Assembly: GCA_019420275.1 (NCBI GenBank)
Contig: JAHZHN010000006.1
Location: 62,001-126,000 of the forward strand
Direction of reading: 5' to 3'
From: Clostridiales bacterium
Lineage (GTDB): Bacteria; Bacillota; Clostridia; Lachnospirales; Lachnospiraceae
DNA length: 64,000 bases
The notes beneath the pieces were generated by a model, which saw only the letters and a list, made by a program, of their open reading frames with translations, was not told the DNA's origin and made no database searches. Both the position numbers and the translations under genes were made by a program. This document shows, in pieces, positions 33,360-42,220 of the stretch (positions are counted from its first letter, which is position 1; each line of letters opens with the position of its first letter).

Positions 33360-34619
33360 ATGTCACACACTTATGACCCGTACACGAATGTAATTGATAC
33401 TATGACAAAAGCAATGGAAATTGGTCATATTGACCAATCCATGTTTGAAATATTAAAAAATCCTCAGCGTGAAACCAAGGTCTATCTTCCCGTAGAGATG
33501 GATGATGGAAGCGTTAAAGTTTTCGAAGGATACAGAGTGCAGCATTCCAACATCCGCGGTCCTTTTAAAGGCGGTATCCGCTATCATCAAGACTGTGATT
33601 TAAATGAAGTAAAAGCACTTGCTACGTGGATGACCTTAAAATGTGCCGTTGCAGATATTCCATATGGAGGTGCGAAAGGCGGTATTCGAGTTAATCCTCA
33701 CACACTTTCCAGAAGAGAGCTTCGAAGTCTTACCAGGCGCTATACCTTTGCTATCGCCCCTATCATCGGCTCTGATACCGATATTCCTGCACCTGATGTT
33801 AATACCAATCCTCAAACCATGGCATGGGTTCTTGATACTTACAGTCAGCTGAAAGGCCATCCGTGTCCAGGTGTCGTAACAGGAAAACCTGTAGAACTTG
33901 CCGGTTCCAGAGGAAGAAATTCCGCTACTGGCCGCGGCGTCGTTATCAGCACCAAACTTCTTCTCGCCCAAAAGGGACGGCAGCTTGCCGGAACTACTGT
34001 CGCAATTCAGGGAATGGGAAATGTCGGTGCAAATGCTGCCCGTGTGTTCTATCACAGAGGCGTAAAAGTCGTTGCCATCAGTGATATTTCCGGAGGTCTT
34101 TTTTGTGAAGACGGCCTTGATATTGATACCATTTCTGTCTTTTTGGAAAAAGAAAATGCCCTGCTGAAAGACTATGACGCACCGGGAATTCAGCATATTT
34201 CCAACGAAGATGTTCTGACCTGCAAATGTGATGTCCTTGTTCCTGCTGCTATGGAAAATCAGATTACGGAAAACAATGCAGCCCAGCTTCGTTGTTCTTA
34301 TATTGTGGAAGCCGCAAATGGCCCAACTACAGAAGAAGCCGATGCCATTTTGGAAGAACGGGGCATCACATTAATTCCTGACATCTTTGCCAACAGCGGC
34401 GGCGTTATTGTTTCCTACTTTGAATGGGTTCAAAACATACAGGAACTGACATGGGATCGTGATCAGGTCAACGGGATGCTGGAAAAACTTATGAGCAAAT
34501 CGTTCCAAAACATTTTGGATGTGGTAAAAGAATGTCATTGCTCTTTCCGAATGGCCGCATATATTGTGGCACTTAGAAAACTTGTGTATACAGAACAGAT
34601 AAAGGGTATTTTCCCGTAA
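33360..34619 (+). CDS. gdhA: Glu/Leu/Phe/Val dehydrogenase family, glutamate dehydrogenase
   Basis: A 419-residue dehydrogenase that oxidatively deaminates glutamate to 2-oxoglutarate and ammonia, or the reverse. Motifs: RVQHSNIRGPFKGGIRYHQD and GGAKGGIRV (substrate lysines), APDVNT, and the NAD-domain loop IQGMGNVGANAA. Length and motifs fit the hexameric RocG/GudB-like group. ATG at 33360 follows AAGGAG; a nine-codon longer frame lacks one. Divergent Lrp-type gene and a strong downstream terminator suggest a single-gene unit for amino acid metabolism. Confidence 0.95.
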   Translation: MSHTYDPYTNVIDTMTKAMEIGHIDQSMFEILKNPQRETKVYLPVEMDDGSVKVFEGYRVQHSNIRGPFKGGIRYHQDCDLNEVKALATWMTLKCAVADIPYGGAKGGIRVNPHTLSRRELRSLTRRYTFAIAPIIGSDTDIPAPDVNTNPQTMAWVLDTYSQLKGHPCPGVVTGKPVELAGSRGRNSATGRGVVISTKLLLAQKGRQLAGTTVAIQGMGNVGANAARVFYHRGVKVVAISDISGGLFCEDGLDIDTISVFLEKENALLKDYDAPGIQHISNEDVLTCKCDVLVPAAMENQITENNAAQLRCSYIVEAANGPTTEEADAILEERGITLIPDIFANSGGVIVSYFEWVQNIQELTWDRDQVNGMLEKLMSKSFQNILDVVKECHCSFRMAAYIVALRKLVYTEQIKGIFP

Positions 34620-34694
34620 AATAATATCTGCTTCTAAATATGCATGAATTTAATTTTTTTCGCTATTCCAAAATTCTTTTTATACATTTGAATT

Positions 34695-34760
34695 GCAAAA
34701 CAGGCATCCCACTGCTGCTTTTGTTTTTGAGCAAACAGCGTGGAAATGCCTGTTTTGCTG
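34695..34760. terminator. bidirectional terminator after gdhA
   Basis: GCAAAACAGGCAT (34695-34707) pairs perfectly with ATGCCTGTTTTGC (34746-34758), with an inner CAC/GTG helix. It can serve gdhA on the plus strand and the convergent SDR gene. Confidence 0.7.
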
Positions 34761-34825
34761 TCTTTAAAAATAACTCCAAACGTTAAGGTTTTTGTGCTTG
34801 CAATCATTCAGACATCATTTCTATT

Positions 34826-35659
34826 TTACTCCTCCGGTTTCAGAGGACCATAGAAATAAGACGCTGTTGCTCCTCCATCCATTAGAAAATCTGAACCTGT
34901 AATAAAAGCACCTTTATCACTCAATAAAAGTTCTGCCACATTGGCGACCTCATCTGCAGTTCCTGGACGCCCGGCAGGACATTTCGCAAACATATTTTTA
35001 TAGAAATTTCCTCGTGGACCATTGAACTCATCCATTGCCAGCGGTGTAACAATAATTCCCGGAGAAATCGAATTCACACGAGCTCCTTTTTCTCCCCACT
35101 TTACAGCTTCTGTCATCACTCGTTTTTCATTACAGCGTTTTGCCATTTGATAAGCATGAAGTGTATCTTTGATATTTTCCGGCTGAAGGATGTCTAATTT
35201 TAATAACTCCTCTGTAGGAGTGCATGCAAGTTGCTCATCTTCCTCTGGAGAAAGGGCAGGCATTCTATGTCCAGACTGACTGGAAATTGTAACTCCTGCA
35301 CCTCCTTCTTTGATTGCTTTTCCGACTTCTTCCAAAAGTACAGCCGTTCCATATAAATCTACTTTTAAGATTGCCTCAGTCGTAGCCTGGCTTGGGGATA
35401 CTCCCGCCGCATTAATAAGCATCGCAATATTGCCATATTCCTGTGCTTTTGCAATCAGATTCTGAATCGATTTTCTTGAAGAAAGATCCATCTCCATTGC
35501 TTCTGAATCAAAACCCGCTGCATTCATAATTTTCATGATCGTCTTTGCATTTTCTGGTTTTTTATCTCCAATCACAATTTTCTTTCCATATCCCACACGA
35601 CGTGCAATTGCCATTCCAATCTGTCCTGCTCCTGTTAAAATCATTACATCTTTTTTCAT
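34826..35659 (-). CDS. short-chain dehydrogenase/reductase
   Basis: A 277-residue classical-type SDR: ILTGAGQIGMAIARRVGYG (nucleotide loop), INAAGVSPSQATTEAILKVD, YQMAKRCNEKRVM as the YxxxK catalytic pair (HAYQMAKR), then ARVNSISPGIIVTPLAMDEF and GSDFLMDGGATA. The insertion between ISSQSGHRMP and the YxxxK is longer than usual (about 40 residues). AAAGGATAT precedes the ATG. Substrate unknown. Confidence 0.9.
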   Translation of the reverse strand: MKKDVMILTGAGQIGMAIARRVGYGKKIVIGDKKPENAKTIMKIMNAAGFDSEAMEMDLSSRKSIQNLIAKAQEYGNIAMLINAAGVSPSQATTEAILKVDLYGTAVLLEEVGKAIKEGGAGVTISSQSGHRMPALSPEEDEQLACTPTEELLKLDILQPENIKDTLHAYQMAKRCNEKRVMTEAVKWGEKGARVNSISPGIIVTPLAMDEFNGPRGNFYKNMFAKCPAGRPGTADEVANVAELLLSDKGAFITGSDFLMDGGATASYFYGPLKPEE

Positions 35660-35772
35660 GAAATATATATCCTTTCTTGATTTCTATGTTACCTTTATTT
35701 TAATATCTTTAAGGAAATCAGCAATCTTGATTGGAAATGGTTTTTATAAGTAAAACTTATGAATTAAGCCAT

Positions 35773-35810
35773 AAAAAAGCAGAACCTCTCTATAAAAAGT
35801 TCTGCTTCTA
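35773..35810 (-). terminator. terminator of the LysR gene at 35.8-36.7 kb
   Basis: AGCAGAAC (35778-35785) pairs with GTTCTGCT (35799-35806); the minus strand continues with TTTTTTAT. Confidence 0.75.
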
Positions 35811-35818
35811 ATATCTTT

Positions 35819-36715
35819 TCATTCTATAGTGTCAGACAAAAGTTTCCGCAGCATCTGCGCAAATTCTTCAATATAATAATTCGTCTGATCTTTCAGCCAG
35901 AATACACAATAATTACGCTGAAGTTTTCTGCCATTTTGCACAATCAAAAGCCTTCGTATTGCCGCTCCCGGAGGCGGCAAAGTTCCCACACTTTCAATAG
36001 GAAGAAATCCCCGGTTTCCTGCTACCATCATCCGGCCTTCTTCAAGGTTGCCCGCAAACAAAAATTTTCCGCCAAATCCAAGTGTATTTTGAAAATAGTC
36101 CTGTTCTGTATTCTGCTGCTCCTTTGATGAAATCAAGATACATGGCGTACGTTTCAAACTTTCCAATTCTATCGCTTCCTGCTGGCTGATAGGATCCTGT
36201 ATTGACATCTCTGCATAGCAGTCACACTGCAGAAGCTGGTAATTGGCGTACTGATCAGAAAATGCTCTTCTCTGATCGCTTAATATCAAATCGACATCTC
36301 CAAAACGCAGCAGATCATATAACTCTTCATGAGTTCCATTGACAATGCTGATCGCCACTTCTGGATACAGCTGCGAAAACTCGGCTACTGTCTGATGAAG
36401 TTCTTGACCACTATACCCCCGCAAGTATCCGATTCGAAGTTTTGATTCATCATTCTGACCAATCCGAATGGCTTCCCTTCTGATATTTTCCACTTCATCC
36501 AATACCCCCTTGCTCTGACTATAAAAATACTCTCCCGCAGGGGTAAGAGAAAACTTACGTTTTTCTCTATGAATTAATTCTACTCCTAATTCCTTTTCCA
36601 GTGACCGAATCTGCTGTGATATGGCAGACTGAGAGATATAGCACCGTTCTGCTGCTTCTGTGAAACTATTGCAGTCTACAACCTCAGTAAAGTATTTCAT
36701 CTGTCGTAACAGCAA
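35819..36715 (-). CDS. LysR-family transcriptional regulator
   Basis: About 298 residues: winged helix (LLLRQMKYFTEVVDCNSFTE, YISQSAISQQIRSLEKELGV) then effector domain with IGYLRGYSGQELHQTVAEF. The family normally begins with LRQ(L/M)KYF, so I take the TTG at 36715, with GGAAGGTGA just upstream, instead of ATG 14 codons earlier. Downstream on the same strand is an SDR gene separated by a terminator; upstream, a flavodoxin gene. Its target is unknown. Confidence 0.87.
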   Translation of the reverse strand: MLLRQMKYFTEVVDCNSFTEAAERCYISQSAISQQIRSLEKELGVELIHREKRKFSLTPAGEYFYSQSKGVLDEVENIRREAIRIGQNDESKLRIGYLRGYSGQELHQTVAEFSQLYPEVAISIVNGTHEELYDLLRFGDVDLILSDQRRAFSDQYANYQLLQCDCYAEMSIQDPISQQEAIELESLKRTPCILISSKEQQNTEQDYFQNTLGFGGKFLFAGNLEEGRMMVAGNRGFLPIESVGTLPPPGAAIRRLLIVQNGRKLQRNYCVFWLKDQTNYYIEEFAQMLRKLLSDTIE

Positions 36716-36805
36716 AAAATCACCTTCCCTTTCATTGACTATACATTCTTGAATCATTTATACTGTATCAAATAAGTGTGTAATTCGTCAATGAAAGCAG
36801 ATTTG

Positions 36806-37324
36806 CTAAACAATCATCGTTCGAATCCATGTTTCTATTTTAGAACGTGACTGTGACACTTCCGCTCCATGAATGGACAATCCTTTTTCTATTTTCGCTC
36901 CTTTACAGATTTTCTTCAGATCACGCTCACTTCTTCCCATACCACTTCCTTCATTAGTACAAAAAGGAATGATTCGTTTTCCAGATAAATCATAATGTTC
37001 CAAAAATGTAAACATTACCAATGGCATTGTTCCCCACCAGTTTGGATATCCTACATAAATAATATCATAATCCTCCAGATAATTGGCAAATACCTTTACT
37101 TCTGGACGGTCATCTTTTTGGAGTTCTGATTTTGCCTCATCAATACACTGATAATAATCTTTTGGATATGTTTTTACCGTTTCCACTTCAAAGAGATCTC
37201 CTCCGGTTATATCTGCAATCATTTCTGCTGCAATTTGAGTATTCCCTTTCTTAAGATTTTTGATGCTTCCATTCCAGTAATTCTCTCCTTTTCTTGAATA
37301 ATATACAATCATAGTTCTACTCAT
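36806..37324 (-). CDS. flavodoxin
   Basis: A 172-residue flavodoxin of the long NAD(P)H-oxidoreductase-related group found in Clostridia. FMN phosphate loop: VYYSRKGENYWNGSIKNLKKGNT, with an insertion relative to short flavodoxins; DDRPEVK and IYVGYPNWWGTMPLVMFTFLE are diagnostic, GYPNWW stacking on the isoalloxazine. Electron carrier in the cytosol; partner unknown. AAAGGGGATGG precedes the ATG. Confidence 0.9.
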   Translation of the reverse strand: MSRTMIVYYSRKGENYWNGSIKNLKKGNTQIAAEMIADITGGDLFEVETVKTYPKDYYQCIDEAKSELQKDDRPEVKVFANYLEDYDIIYVGYPNWWGTMPLVMFTFLEHYDLSGKRIIPFCTNEGSGMGRSERDLKKICKGAKIEKGLSIHGAEVSQSRSKIETWIRTMIV

Positions 37325-37479
37325 TGCATTCCATCCCCTTTTCTTTTTCTAATATTTTTTCTGCCTCCACTTCGTGATGCCATAAAAAATGAAAATTTCT
37401 TTTTATTTTTTATTTTATTTTCTTCAAAGGAAAAGACAATTCCGATTTCAAATAAAATCCATAAGTAAAACTTATAAAA

Positions 37480-37526
37480 AGAAAGACCAGAAAATTCAAG
37501 GCACATTCCCGGATTTTCTGATCTTC
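37480..37526 (-). terminator. terminator of the FMN reductase-like gene
   Basis: AGAcCAGAAAAT and ATTTTCTGaTCT form a stem; the minus strand continues CTTTCTTTTT. A 61-codon ORF across this region is dismissed. Confidence 0.7.
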
Positions 37527-37550
37527 TTTGATAAAAAAGGAATATCTTTT

Positions 37551-38084
37551 TTATAATTGTCTGCCCAGTTCATAGGATTTTTCAGGATAACCACTGTTTC
37601 TTGTCATAGAAAGGTTCCCGCACCCTTTCCCTAAAATCATTCCCTGGTCACAAAAATTCAAATATCGTACTAATGTTTTGTAATGACTTTCAAGTGCATC
37701 AAAAGTCCAGTCATCACTGTTCCACGCAGCTGTCAGAAGCGCCGACTTCATATGCTTATTTGTGATACTGCTGTTATAAGCGCAAAAACGATCAATAACC
37801 ATCTTTAGCTGCGCTGACATTCCATAATAATAAAGCGGGGTCGCAAAAACGATCATATCCGCACTCAAAATTGCTTCCCTGATTTTCTGATTATCGTCTT
37901 TTTGCACACACGGACCTTCGTAACCGCATGCTACACATCCAGTACATGGATTCACATTATAATCCACCAAATCAAATCTCTGAATCTGATGTTCTGCTTC
38001 TTCGGCTCCCTTCGTAAATGCTTCTGTTAAAATGTGGGTGGATCCATTTTTATTAGGACTTCCCTGTAAAACAATAATTTTCAT
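37551..38084 (-). CDS. NADPH-dependent FMN reductase-like flavoprotein
   Basis: A 177-residue flavodoxin-fold protein: IIVLQGSPNKNGSTHILTEAF (phosphate loop), NPCTGCVACGYEGPCVQKDD with four Cys in the CxxCxxC..C loop, and VFATPLYYYGMSAQLKMVIDRF. The Cys loop is that of the iron-sulfur flavoprotein/WrbA-like group. GGAGGCGTGATT precedes the ATG at 38084; the six-codon longer frame is not used. Related to the gene at 24.7 kb but not a close copy. Confidence 0.88.
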   Translation of the reverse strand: MKIIVLQGSPNKNGSTHILTEAFTKGAEEAEHQIQRFDLVDYNVNPCTGCVACGYEGPCVQKDDNQKIREAILSADMIVFATPLYYYGMSAQLKMVIDRFCAYNSSITNKHMKSALLTAAWNSDDWTFDALESHYKTLVRYLNFCDQGMILGKGCGNLSMTRNSGYPEKSYELGRQL

Positions 38085-38189
38085 AATCACGCCTCCGGTC
38101 ATTTTGTCTATACTTTATTTCTTCTATCCTTATTCTGACACAGCGTCATTAAAATTTCCAATACTCAGTTTTTATTCTTTTTCATGCTC

Positions 38190-38236
38190 TAAAAACATAA
38201 TAAGGAGATATCATCATGCAGATAAATATCTCCTCA
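38190..38236 (-). terminator. terminator of the sda operon
   Basis: AGGAGATAT (38203-38211) pairs with ATATCTCCT (38226-38234); minus strand continues TTATTATGTTTTT. Confidence 0.55.
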
Positions 38237-38288
38237 TTTCTTTTAAACCATGTCTCATCCATTCGACATGACGATTATTTATTTTGAA

Positions 38289-39155
38289 TTATTCCAGGGT
38301 CTGTGCCATCTCCTGCCCTTCCCGCGTTCCTGCCAAACCTCCCCTGCCGGTTTCTTTTAATCGGACATCCATCAGATCACCGACTTCTTTCATTGCGTCA
38401 ATGACCTGGTCTGGAGAAATCCGGCTTTTGATTCCCGCCAAGGCCATATCAGCTGATGATAATGCAATGACAGCTCCGGCCACATTTCTTTTTACACATG
38501 GAATTTCTACTAATCCAGCGACCGGGTCGCAGACCAGACCAAGAAGATTTTTCAATGACATAGCTGCTCCATGTATAATCTGTTCATCAGTCCCTCCCTG
38601 GAGATGAATCATAGCTCCTGCTGCCATGGCACTGGCAGTCCCAATTTCTGCCTGACAGCCGCCGGAAGCTCCGGCAATACTTGCACGTAATGCAATTACC
38701 TGTCCAATTCCAGCTGCCGTATACAAAGCTTCCAGGATCTTTTGTTCTGATATTTCTCGTTCCTGATAATATGGCACAAGGACTGCAGGCAGCACTCCAC
38801 AGGCACCTGCTGTAGGAGCTGCTACAATCCTTTTCATGCAGGCATTTGATTCTCCCATCTGTAGGGCATTCGCAATTACTTTTCCAACAAATGGTCCGCA
38901 AATTGCCTTTCCATTTTTCACGTATTCTTCCATCTGTTGTCCGGCTCCGCCTACAAATCCACTATGAGAACGGATACTCCCATCATAACTCTCCGCTGCT
39001 TCTTTCATTGCATGCCACAGATTCCTCATCTGTTCCATAGACTCCTCACGGTCTGTATTTCTCTCATTCATATCATCCAAAAGCACCGCTTCCCAAAAAG
39101 GAAGTTTTTTTTCTCTGCATGTCTGCAAGATCATTGCTAAACTTTCAAACGCCAC
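38289..39155 (-). CDS. sdaAA: L-serine dehydratase, iron-sulfur-dependent, alpha subunit
   Basis: A 288-residue alpha subunit of [4Fe-4S] L-serine dehydratase, which deaminates L-serine to pyruvate. Landmarks: RIVAAPTAGACGVLPAVL, ASIAGASGGCQAEIGTASAM and LKNLLGLVCDPVAGLVEIPC, whose Cys residues bind the cluster. It starts with GTG, 2 bases after the stop of sdaAB, with GGAGGAGAG inside the end of sdaAB, so the subunits are coupled. The product pyruvate fits fermentative amino-acid use. Confidence 0.94.
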   Translation of the reverse strand: MAFESLAMILQTCREKKLPFWEAVLLDDMNERNTDREESMEQMRNLWHAMKEAAESYDGSIRSHSGFVGGAGQQMEEYVKNGKAICGPFVGKVIANALQMGESNACMKRIVAAPTAGACGVLPAVLVPYYQEREISEQKILEALYTAAGIGQVIALRASIAGASGGCQAEIGTASAMAAGAMIHLQGGTDEQIIHGAAMSLKNLLGLVCDPVAGLVEIPCVKRNVAGAVIALSSADMALAGIKSRISPDQVIDAMKEVGDLMDVRLKETGRGGLAGTREGQEMAQTLE

Positions 39156-39157
39156 AG

Positions 39158-39826
39158 CTAAATCTCTCCTCCCACATTAATATAAGTTACTTTAAGCACA
39201 CCCTCAAGATGTTCCAGCCATCGAATGGATTCCTCTGGTATTGGCTGATCTGTCTCGATTACCATAACAGCACGTCCGCCTCTCTTGTTTCGATAAAGCG
39301 ACATGTTCGCAATATTAACTGAATTATTCGATAACATTGTAGTAACATGAGATACATGTCCCGGCTGATCCATATTATGAACAATCAATGTCGGCATCTC
39401 ACAAGTACAATTTACATCTATATCATCCAGTCTATTTATCATAATCCGGCCGCCGCCAAGGGAAGACGCCTGAACCGTCAGTTCCCGACCCTTTTCACCT
39501 TCAACATGAATAAGTACAGAATTCGGATGAGCTTCCCGAAGCTGAATCGTTTCAAATGAAAATTCAAATCCCTCTTTCTTTGCATATTCAAAGCTATCTG
39601 GTATCCTCATATCATCCGGCTGCATTCCCAAAATTCCTGCCACCAAAGCTTTATCCGTTCCATGTCCCCGTCCTGTTGCCGCAAAAGAACCATACATTCC
39701 AATAACCGCTTTCACAGGGCGCTGTGCCAGCAGCTTTTTTGTCATCAGACCAATGCGTACTGCTCCGGCTGTGTGTGAACTGGATGGTCCGACCATCACC
39801 GGACCAAGTATTTCAAAAACATTCAT
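39158..39826 (-). CDS. sdaAB: L-serine dehydratase, iron-sulfur-dependent, beta subunit
   Basis: A 222-residue beta subunit: FEILGPVMVGPSSSHTAGAV (the conserved SSSHTAG) at the N-terminus and a C-terminal ACT domain (LIVHNMDQPGHVSHVTTMLS). The ATG at 39826 follows AGGAGTGCAGAT; a nine-codon longer frame is not used. First gene of the sdaAB-sdaAA pair; the ACT domain may give allosteric control by serine. Confidence 0.94.
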   Translation of the reverse strand: MNVFEILGPVMVGPSSSHTAGAVRIGLMTKKLLAQRPVKAVIGMYGSFAATGRGHGTDKALVAGILGMQPDDMRIPDSFEYAKKEGFEFSFETIQLREAHPNSVLIHVEGEKGRELTVQASSLGGGRIMINRLDDIDVNCTCEMPTLIVHNMDQPGHVSHVTTMLSNNSVNIANMSLYRNKRGGRAVMVIETDQPIPEESIRWLEHLEGVLKVTYINVGGEI

Positions 39827-40016
39827 ATCTGCACTCCTCTGCTGTTGTAACAAGCTGACGATCCTTTGTGATCTTCCGCCGCTGTTTCCTTTATTTACAA
39901 TCAGAAAGGCAAAGAAAGCCCTTTAGCTTCTTTGCCTGAAATCATTATACTTCGAATAATACCCGTTTACAACATATAATTATTACCTATTTACTTGCCG
40001 TTACTGCTGCCATTTT

Positions 40017-41174
40017 TTATTTATATACATAATATAGTTTAGAAATTACAATTCCTGCAGCTGCAATCCCTGCCAAAAGCAGATAACCAGATTCCATTCC
40101 CCCTGCTGAGGCAATTTTTCCGGTAAACATCGGAAACGTAGTCATGCCTATCGCGTATACTGCCTGAAAAAATCCCATTGCAGTAGATTTTTTCTCCTTC
40201 GGTATCCCACGCATAGCCTCTGACGTTGCATAAGAAAACAAAATTCCAGTTGCCATTCCCGGAAGTATCTGAAGTGCCATAATTACCGGTACACTTCCAA
40301 CAGACGGAACCAATATACAATAAACTGCCAATAATGTCAGTACTGCTGGAATCCAGAACTTGGGTCCCTTCCGTTCACAGAATTTGGAAGAAGCTATTGC
40401 AGAAAAACATACTGCAGATACCATATAAATAATAGAGGATATTCCCACAAGGCCGTCCGAAGCCCCACAGTCTTTCAGTATCTGATTTGTAAATGACATT
40501 GCGGTTGTAAGCTGTATTCCCTGCTGAATCAATGCAATGATAGAAAATACAATAATCCGCCTGCCCCGGCATACCTGAAGCAGTTCTATTATTGCCATAT
40601 GGCTTCCTGAAACATTTCTTTTCTCTTCTTTCAGAAAAATTGCCAGCAAAAATGCAATTCCACCGGCTGCCACACTTAACAGACAAAGATTTCTCATCCC
40701 AATCCTGGAATAGCACAGGGTACTTGCAATAAACCCCAGCAGCATACCAAGATTATTGAACATAACAATCCGGCTTGTGGCTCTCTGCTGATTCTCTTTA
40801 CTGAATTTTGCTGTGTAAAATACCATGAAGGAAATCCACATGGCGGAGGCAAGACCCGACAGTAGATTCCCTGCCATAAATCCTCGTTCATCACACAAAC
40901 AAACTCGAAACAGCGATGCTGCACCGGCGGCAGCTGCCCCTGTCATAATAAAAGGTTTATGCTTTCCTATCCGGTCTGCACACATGCCCACCGGCAGACG
41001 AAGCATAAGCTGTGAAATTCCATAAGCGCCAACCACAATTCCGATAACCCGTTCTGCTGCGCCAGAGGAAGTTAGATACGTTGTCTGATATGGTATATAT
41101 GCATACTGGGCAAACCAAAATAAAGTCACAATGATCAAAAAATTCATGTTTTGGGTATTAATTTTTTGTTTCAT
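40017..41174 (-). CDS. MFS transporter
   Basis: A 385-residue major facilitator with 12 predicted helices. The loop between helices 2 and 3 is LRLPVGMCADRIGKHKPFIM, the MFS A-motif (GxxADRxGrR-like), and MALQILPGMATGILFSYATSEA lies in the second half. About 190 bases separate it from the sda operon, so co-transcription is not clear. Amino-acid or drug transport possible; substrate not readable. Confidence 0.88.
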   Translation of the reverse strand: MKQKINTQNMNFLIIVTLFWFAQYAYIPYQTTYLTSSGAAERVIGIVVGAYGISQLMLRLPVGMCADRIGKHKPFIMTGAAAAGAASLFRVCLCDERGFMAGNLLSGLASAMWISFMVFYTAKFSKENQQRATSRIVMFNNLGMLLGFIASTLCYSRIGMRNLCLLSVAAGGIAFLLAIFLKEEKRNVSGSHMAIIELLQVCRGRRIIVFSIIALIQQGIQLTTAMSFTNQILKDCGASDGLVGISSIIYMVSAVCFSAIASSKFCERKGPKFWIPAVLTLLAVYCILVPSVGSVPVIMALQILPGMATGILFSYATSEAMRGIPKEKKSTAMGFFQAVYAIGMTTFPMFTGKIASAGGMESGYLLLAGIAAAGIVISKLYYVYK

Positions 41175-41623
41175 ATTTTCACTTCTTTCATATGTTTTTT
41201 CTTGGTATCTATGTTCTTCTCTTTTTTAGTTTTTTACTGACCAAAGTATTTTTGCAAAAGCCTTTGCACATTCTTGCCTGAACATAAAAAAAGATCCAAG
41301 CGCATCCAGGATATAATACTTTTTTCACTTACATCCCTTATATACTTCGATCCTGCTTTACCTGCAGCATATTAAAACTCTCTTATCAGGCTAGATAAAT
41401 CGTACCATTTTCCATTCATAAAATCAAGCGTCTGTTTTCCTTTTCAAGCCAGATCTGTCCTAAAGTCCGATGACTGATCATCTGCCCTGATGCAGAAATC
41501 TTTAAATTCCTCTGATTCTATTCCTTTTTACTATAGTTTTCCATTAAAGATAAGTATTGGATATTTCACATTTTCATTTATATAATGAAAGAAAAGAAAT
41601 ACCCGATAGGAAAGGAGAAGAAT
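41175..41623. other. non-coding gap before the cyclophilin-like lipoprotein gene
   Basis: No intact gene. A minus-strand open stretch near 41423-41524 reads NLKISASGQMISHRTL and ends RRLIL-stop, bounded by an upstream TAG, without start codon: probably a remnant of an unidentified gene. A plus-strand promoter, TTGGAT (41557-41562) and TATAAT (41581-41586) 18 bases apart, serves the next gene. Confidence 0.45.
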
Positions 41624-42154
41624 ATGAAAAAGTTTTTTATACTACTTGTATCTTTTATACTAATGTTTTCTATGATATCCTGCAAAACTACTCTTGATTC
41701 TTCATCGGAATCCTCTTCTAAGGCCAAAGCATCCTCTCAAACCCAAAATTCTAAAACAGATACAGAATCTGTGGATAAAACAAAATCTTCTGCATCTGTG
41801 AAACGAATCTCCATAGAATCCAATGGAAAAACAATTGTATTTGAGTTAAATGACAGCCAGGCAGCACAGGATCTGTATGAGCAGCTTCCTTTATCCGTGG
41901 AATCTGAAGATTATAGTGACAATGAAAAAATATTTTATCCATCGAAAGAACTGGATGTAAATAATGCTCCTAAAGCCAAAGGAGGCGCCGGAGTTCTCGC
42001 CTACTATGAACCATGGGGTGATGTTGTTATGTTCTATGATGATTTTGATTCCAGCAGCAGTCTGTATGAACTAGGCCGTGTTGTTTCGGGCAGCGAATTT
42101 ATAAAAGATATATCGGGAACCATTGATATCGATCAATCCAAAAAGGACTCATAA
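41624..42154 (+). CDS. cyclophilin-like fold lipoprotein
   Basis: A 176-residue predicted lipoprotein: signal peptide MKKFFILLVSFILMFSMISC with lipidated Cys at 20, a Ser/Lys-rich linker, then a cyclophilin-like (DUF369-type) domain: ISIESNGKTIVFELNDSQAA, LYEQLPLSVESEDY, EKIFYPSKELDV, GAGVLAYYEPWGDVVMFYD. Such domains are small beta-barrels of unknown ligand in gut Clostridia. ATG at 41624 follows AAAGGAG; terminator lies 7 bases after the stop. Confidence 0.85.
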   Translation: MKKFFILLVSFILMFSMISCKTTLDSSSESSSKAKASSQTQNSKTDTESVDKTKSSASVKRISIESNGKTIVFELNDSQAAQDLYEQLPLSVESEDYSDNEKIFYPSKELDVNNAPKAKGGAGVLAYYEPWGDVVMFYDDFDSSSSLYELGRVVSGSEFIKDISGTIDIDQSKKDS

Positions 42155-42160
42155 CACAGA

Positions 42161-42208
42161 AAATCCCGGCAGAAAGTATAAAAACATTTGTGCCGGGATT
42201 CTATTTTA
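42161..42208. terminator. bidirectional terminator
   Basis: AATCCCGGCA (42162-42171) pairs with TGCCGGGATT (42191-42200), then CTATTTTA. It separates the plus-strand lipoprotein gene from the convergent permease gene. Confidence 0.8.
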
Positions 42209-42220
42209 TGTTTACATCTG

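Noticed and set aside
37321..37506. 61-codon minus-strand ORF upstream of the flavodoxin
   Set aside because: Starts inside a terminator stem, low-complexity Lys/Phe-rich reading, no ribosome site.
41175..41623. T-box or riboswitch upstream of the lipoprotein gene
   Set aside because: No conserved T-box sequence or structured core found; only a promoter and a coding remnant.
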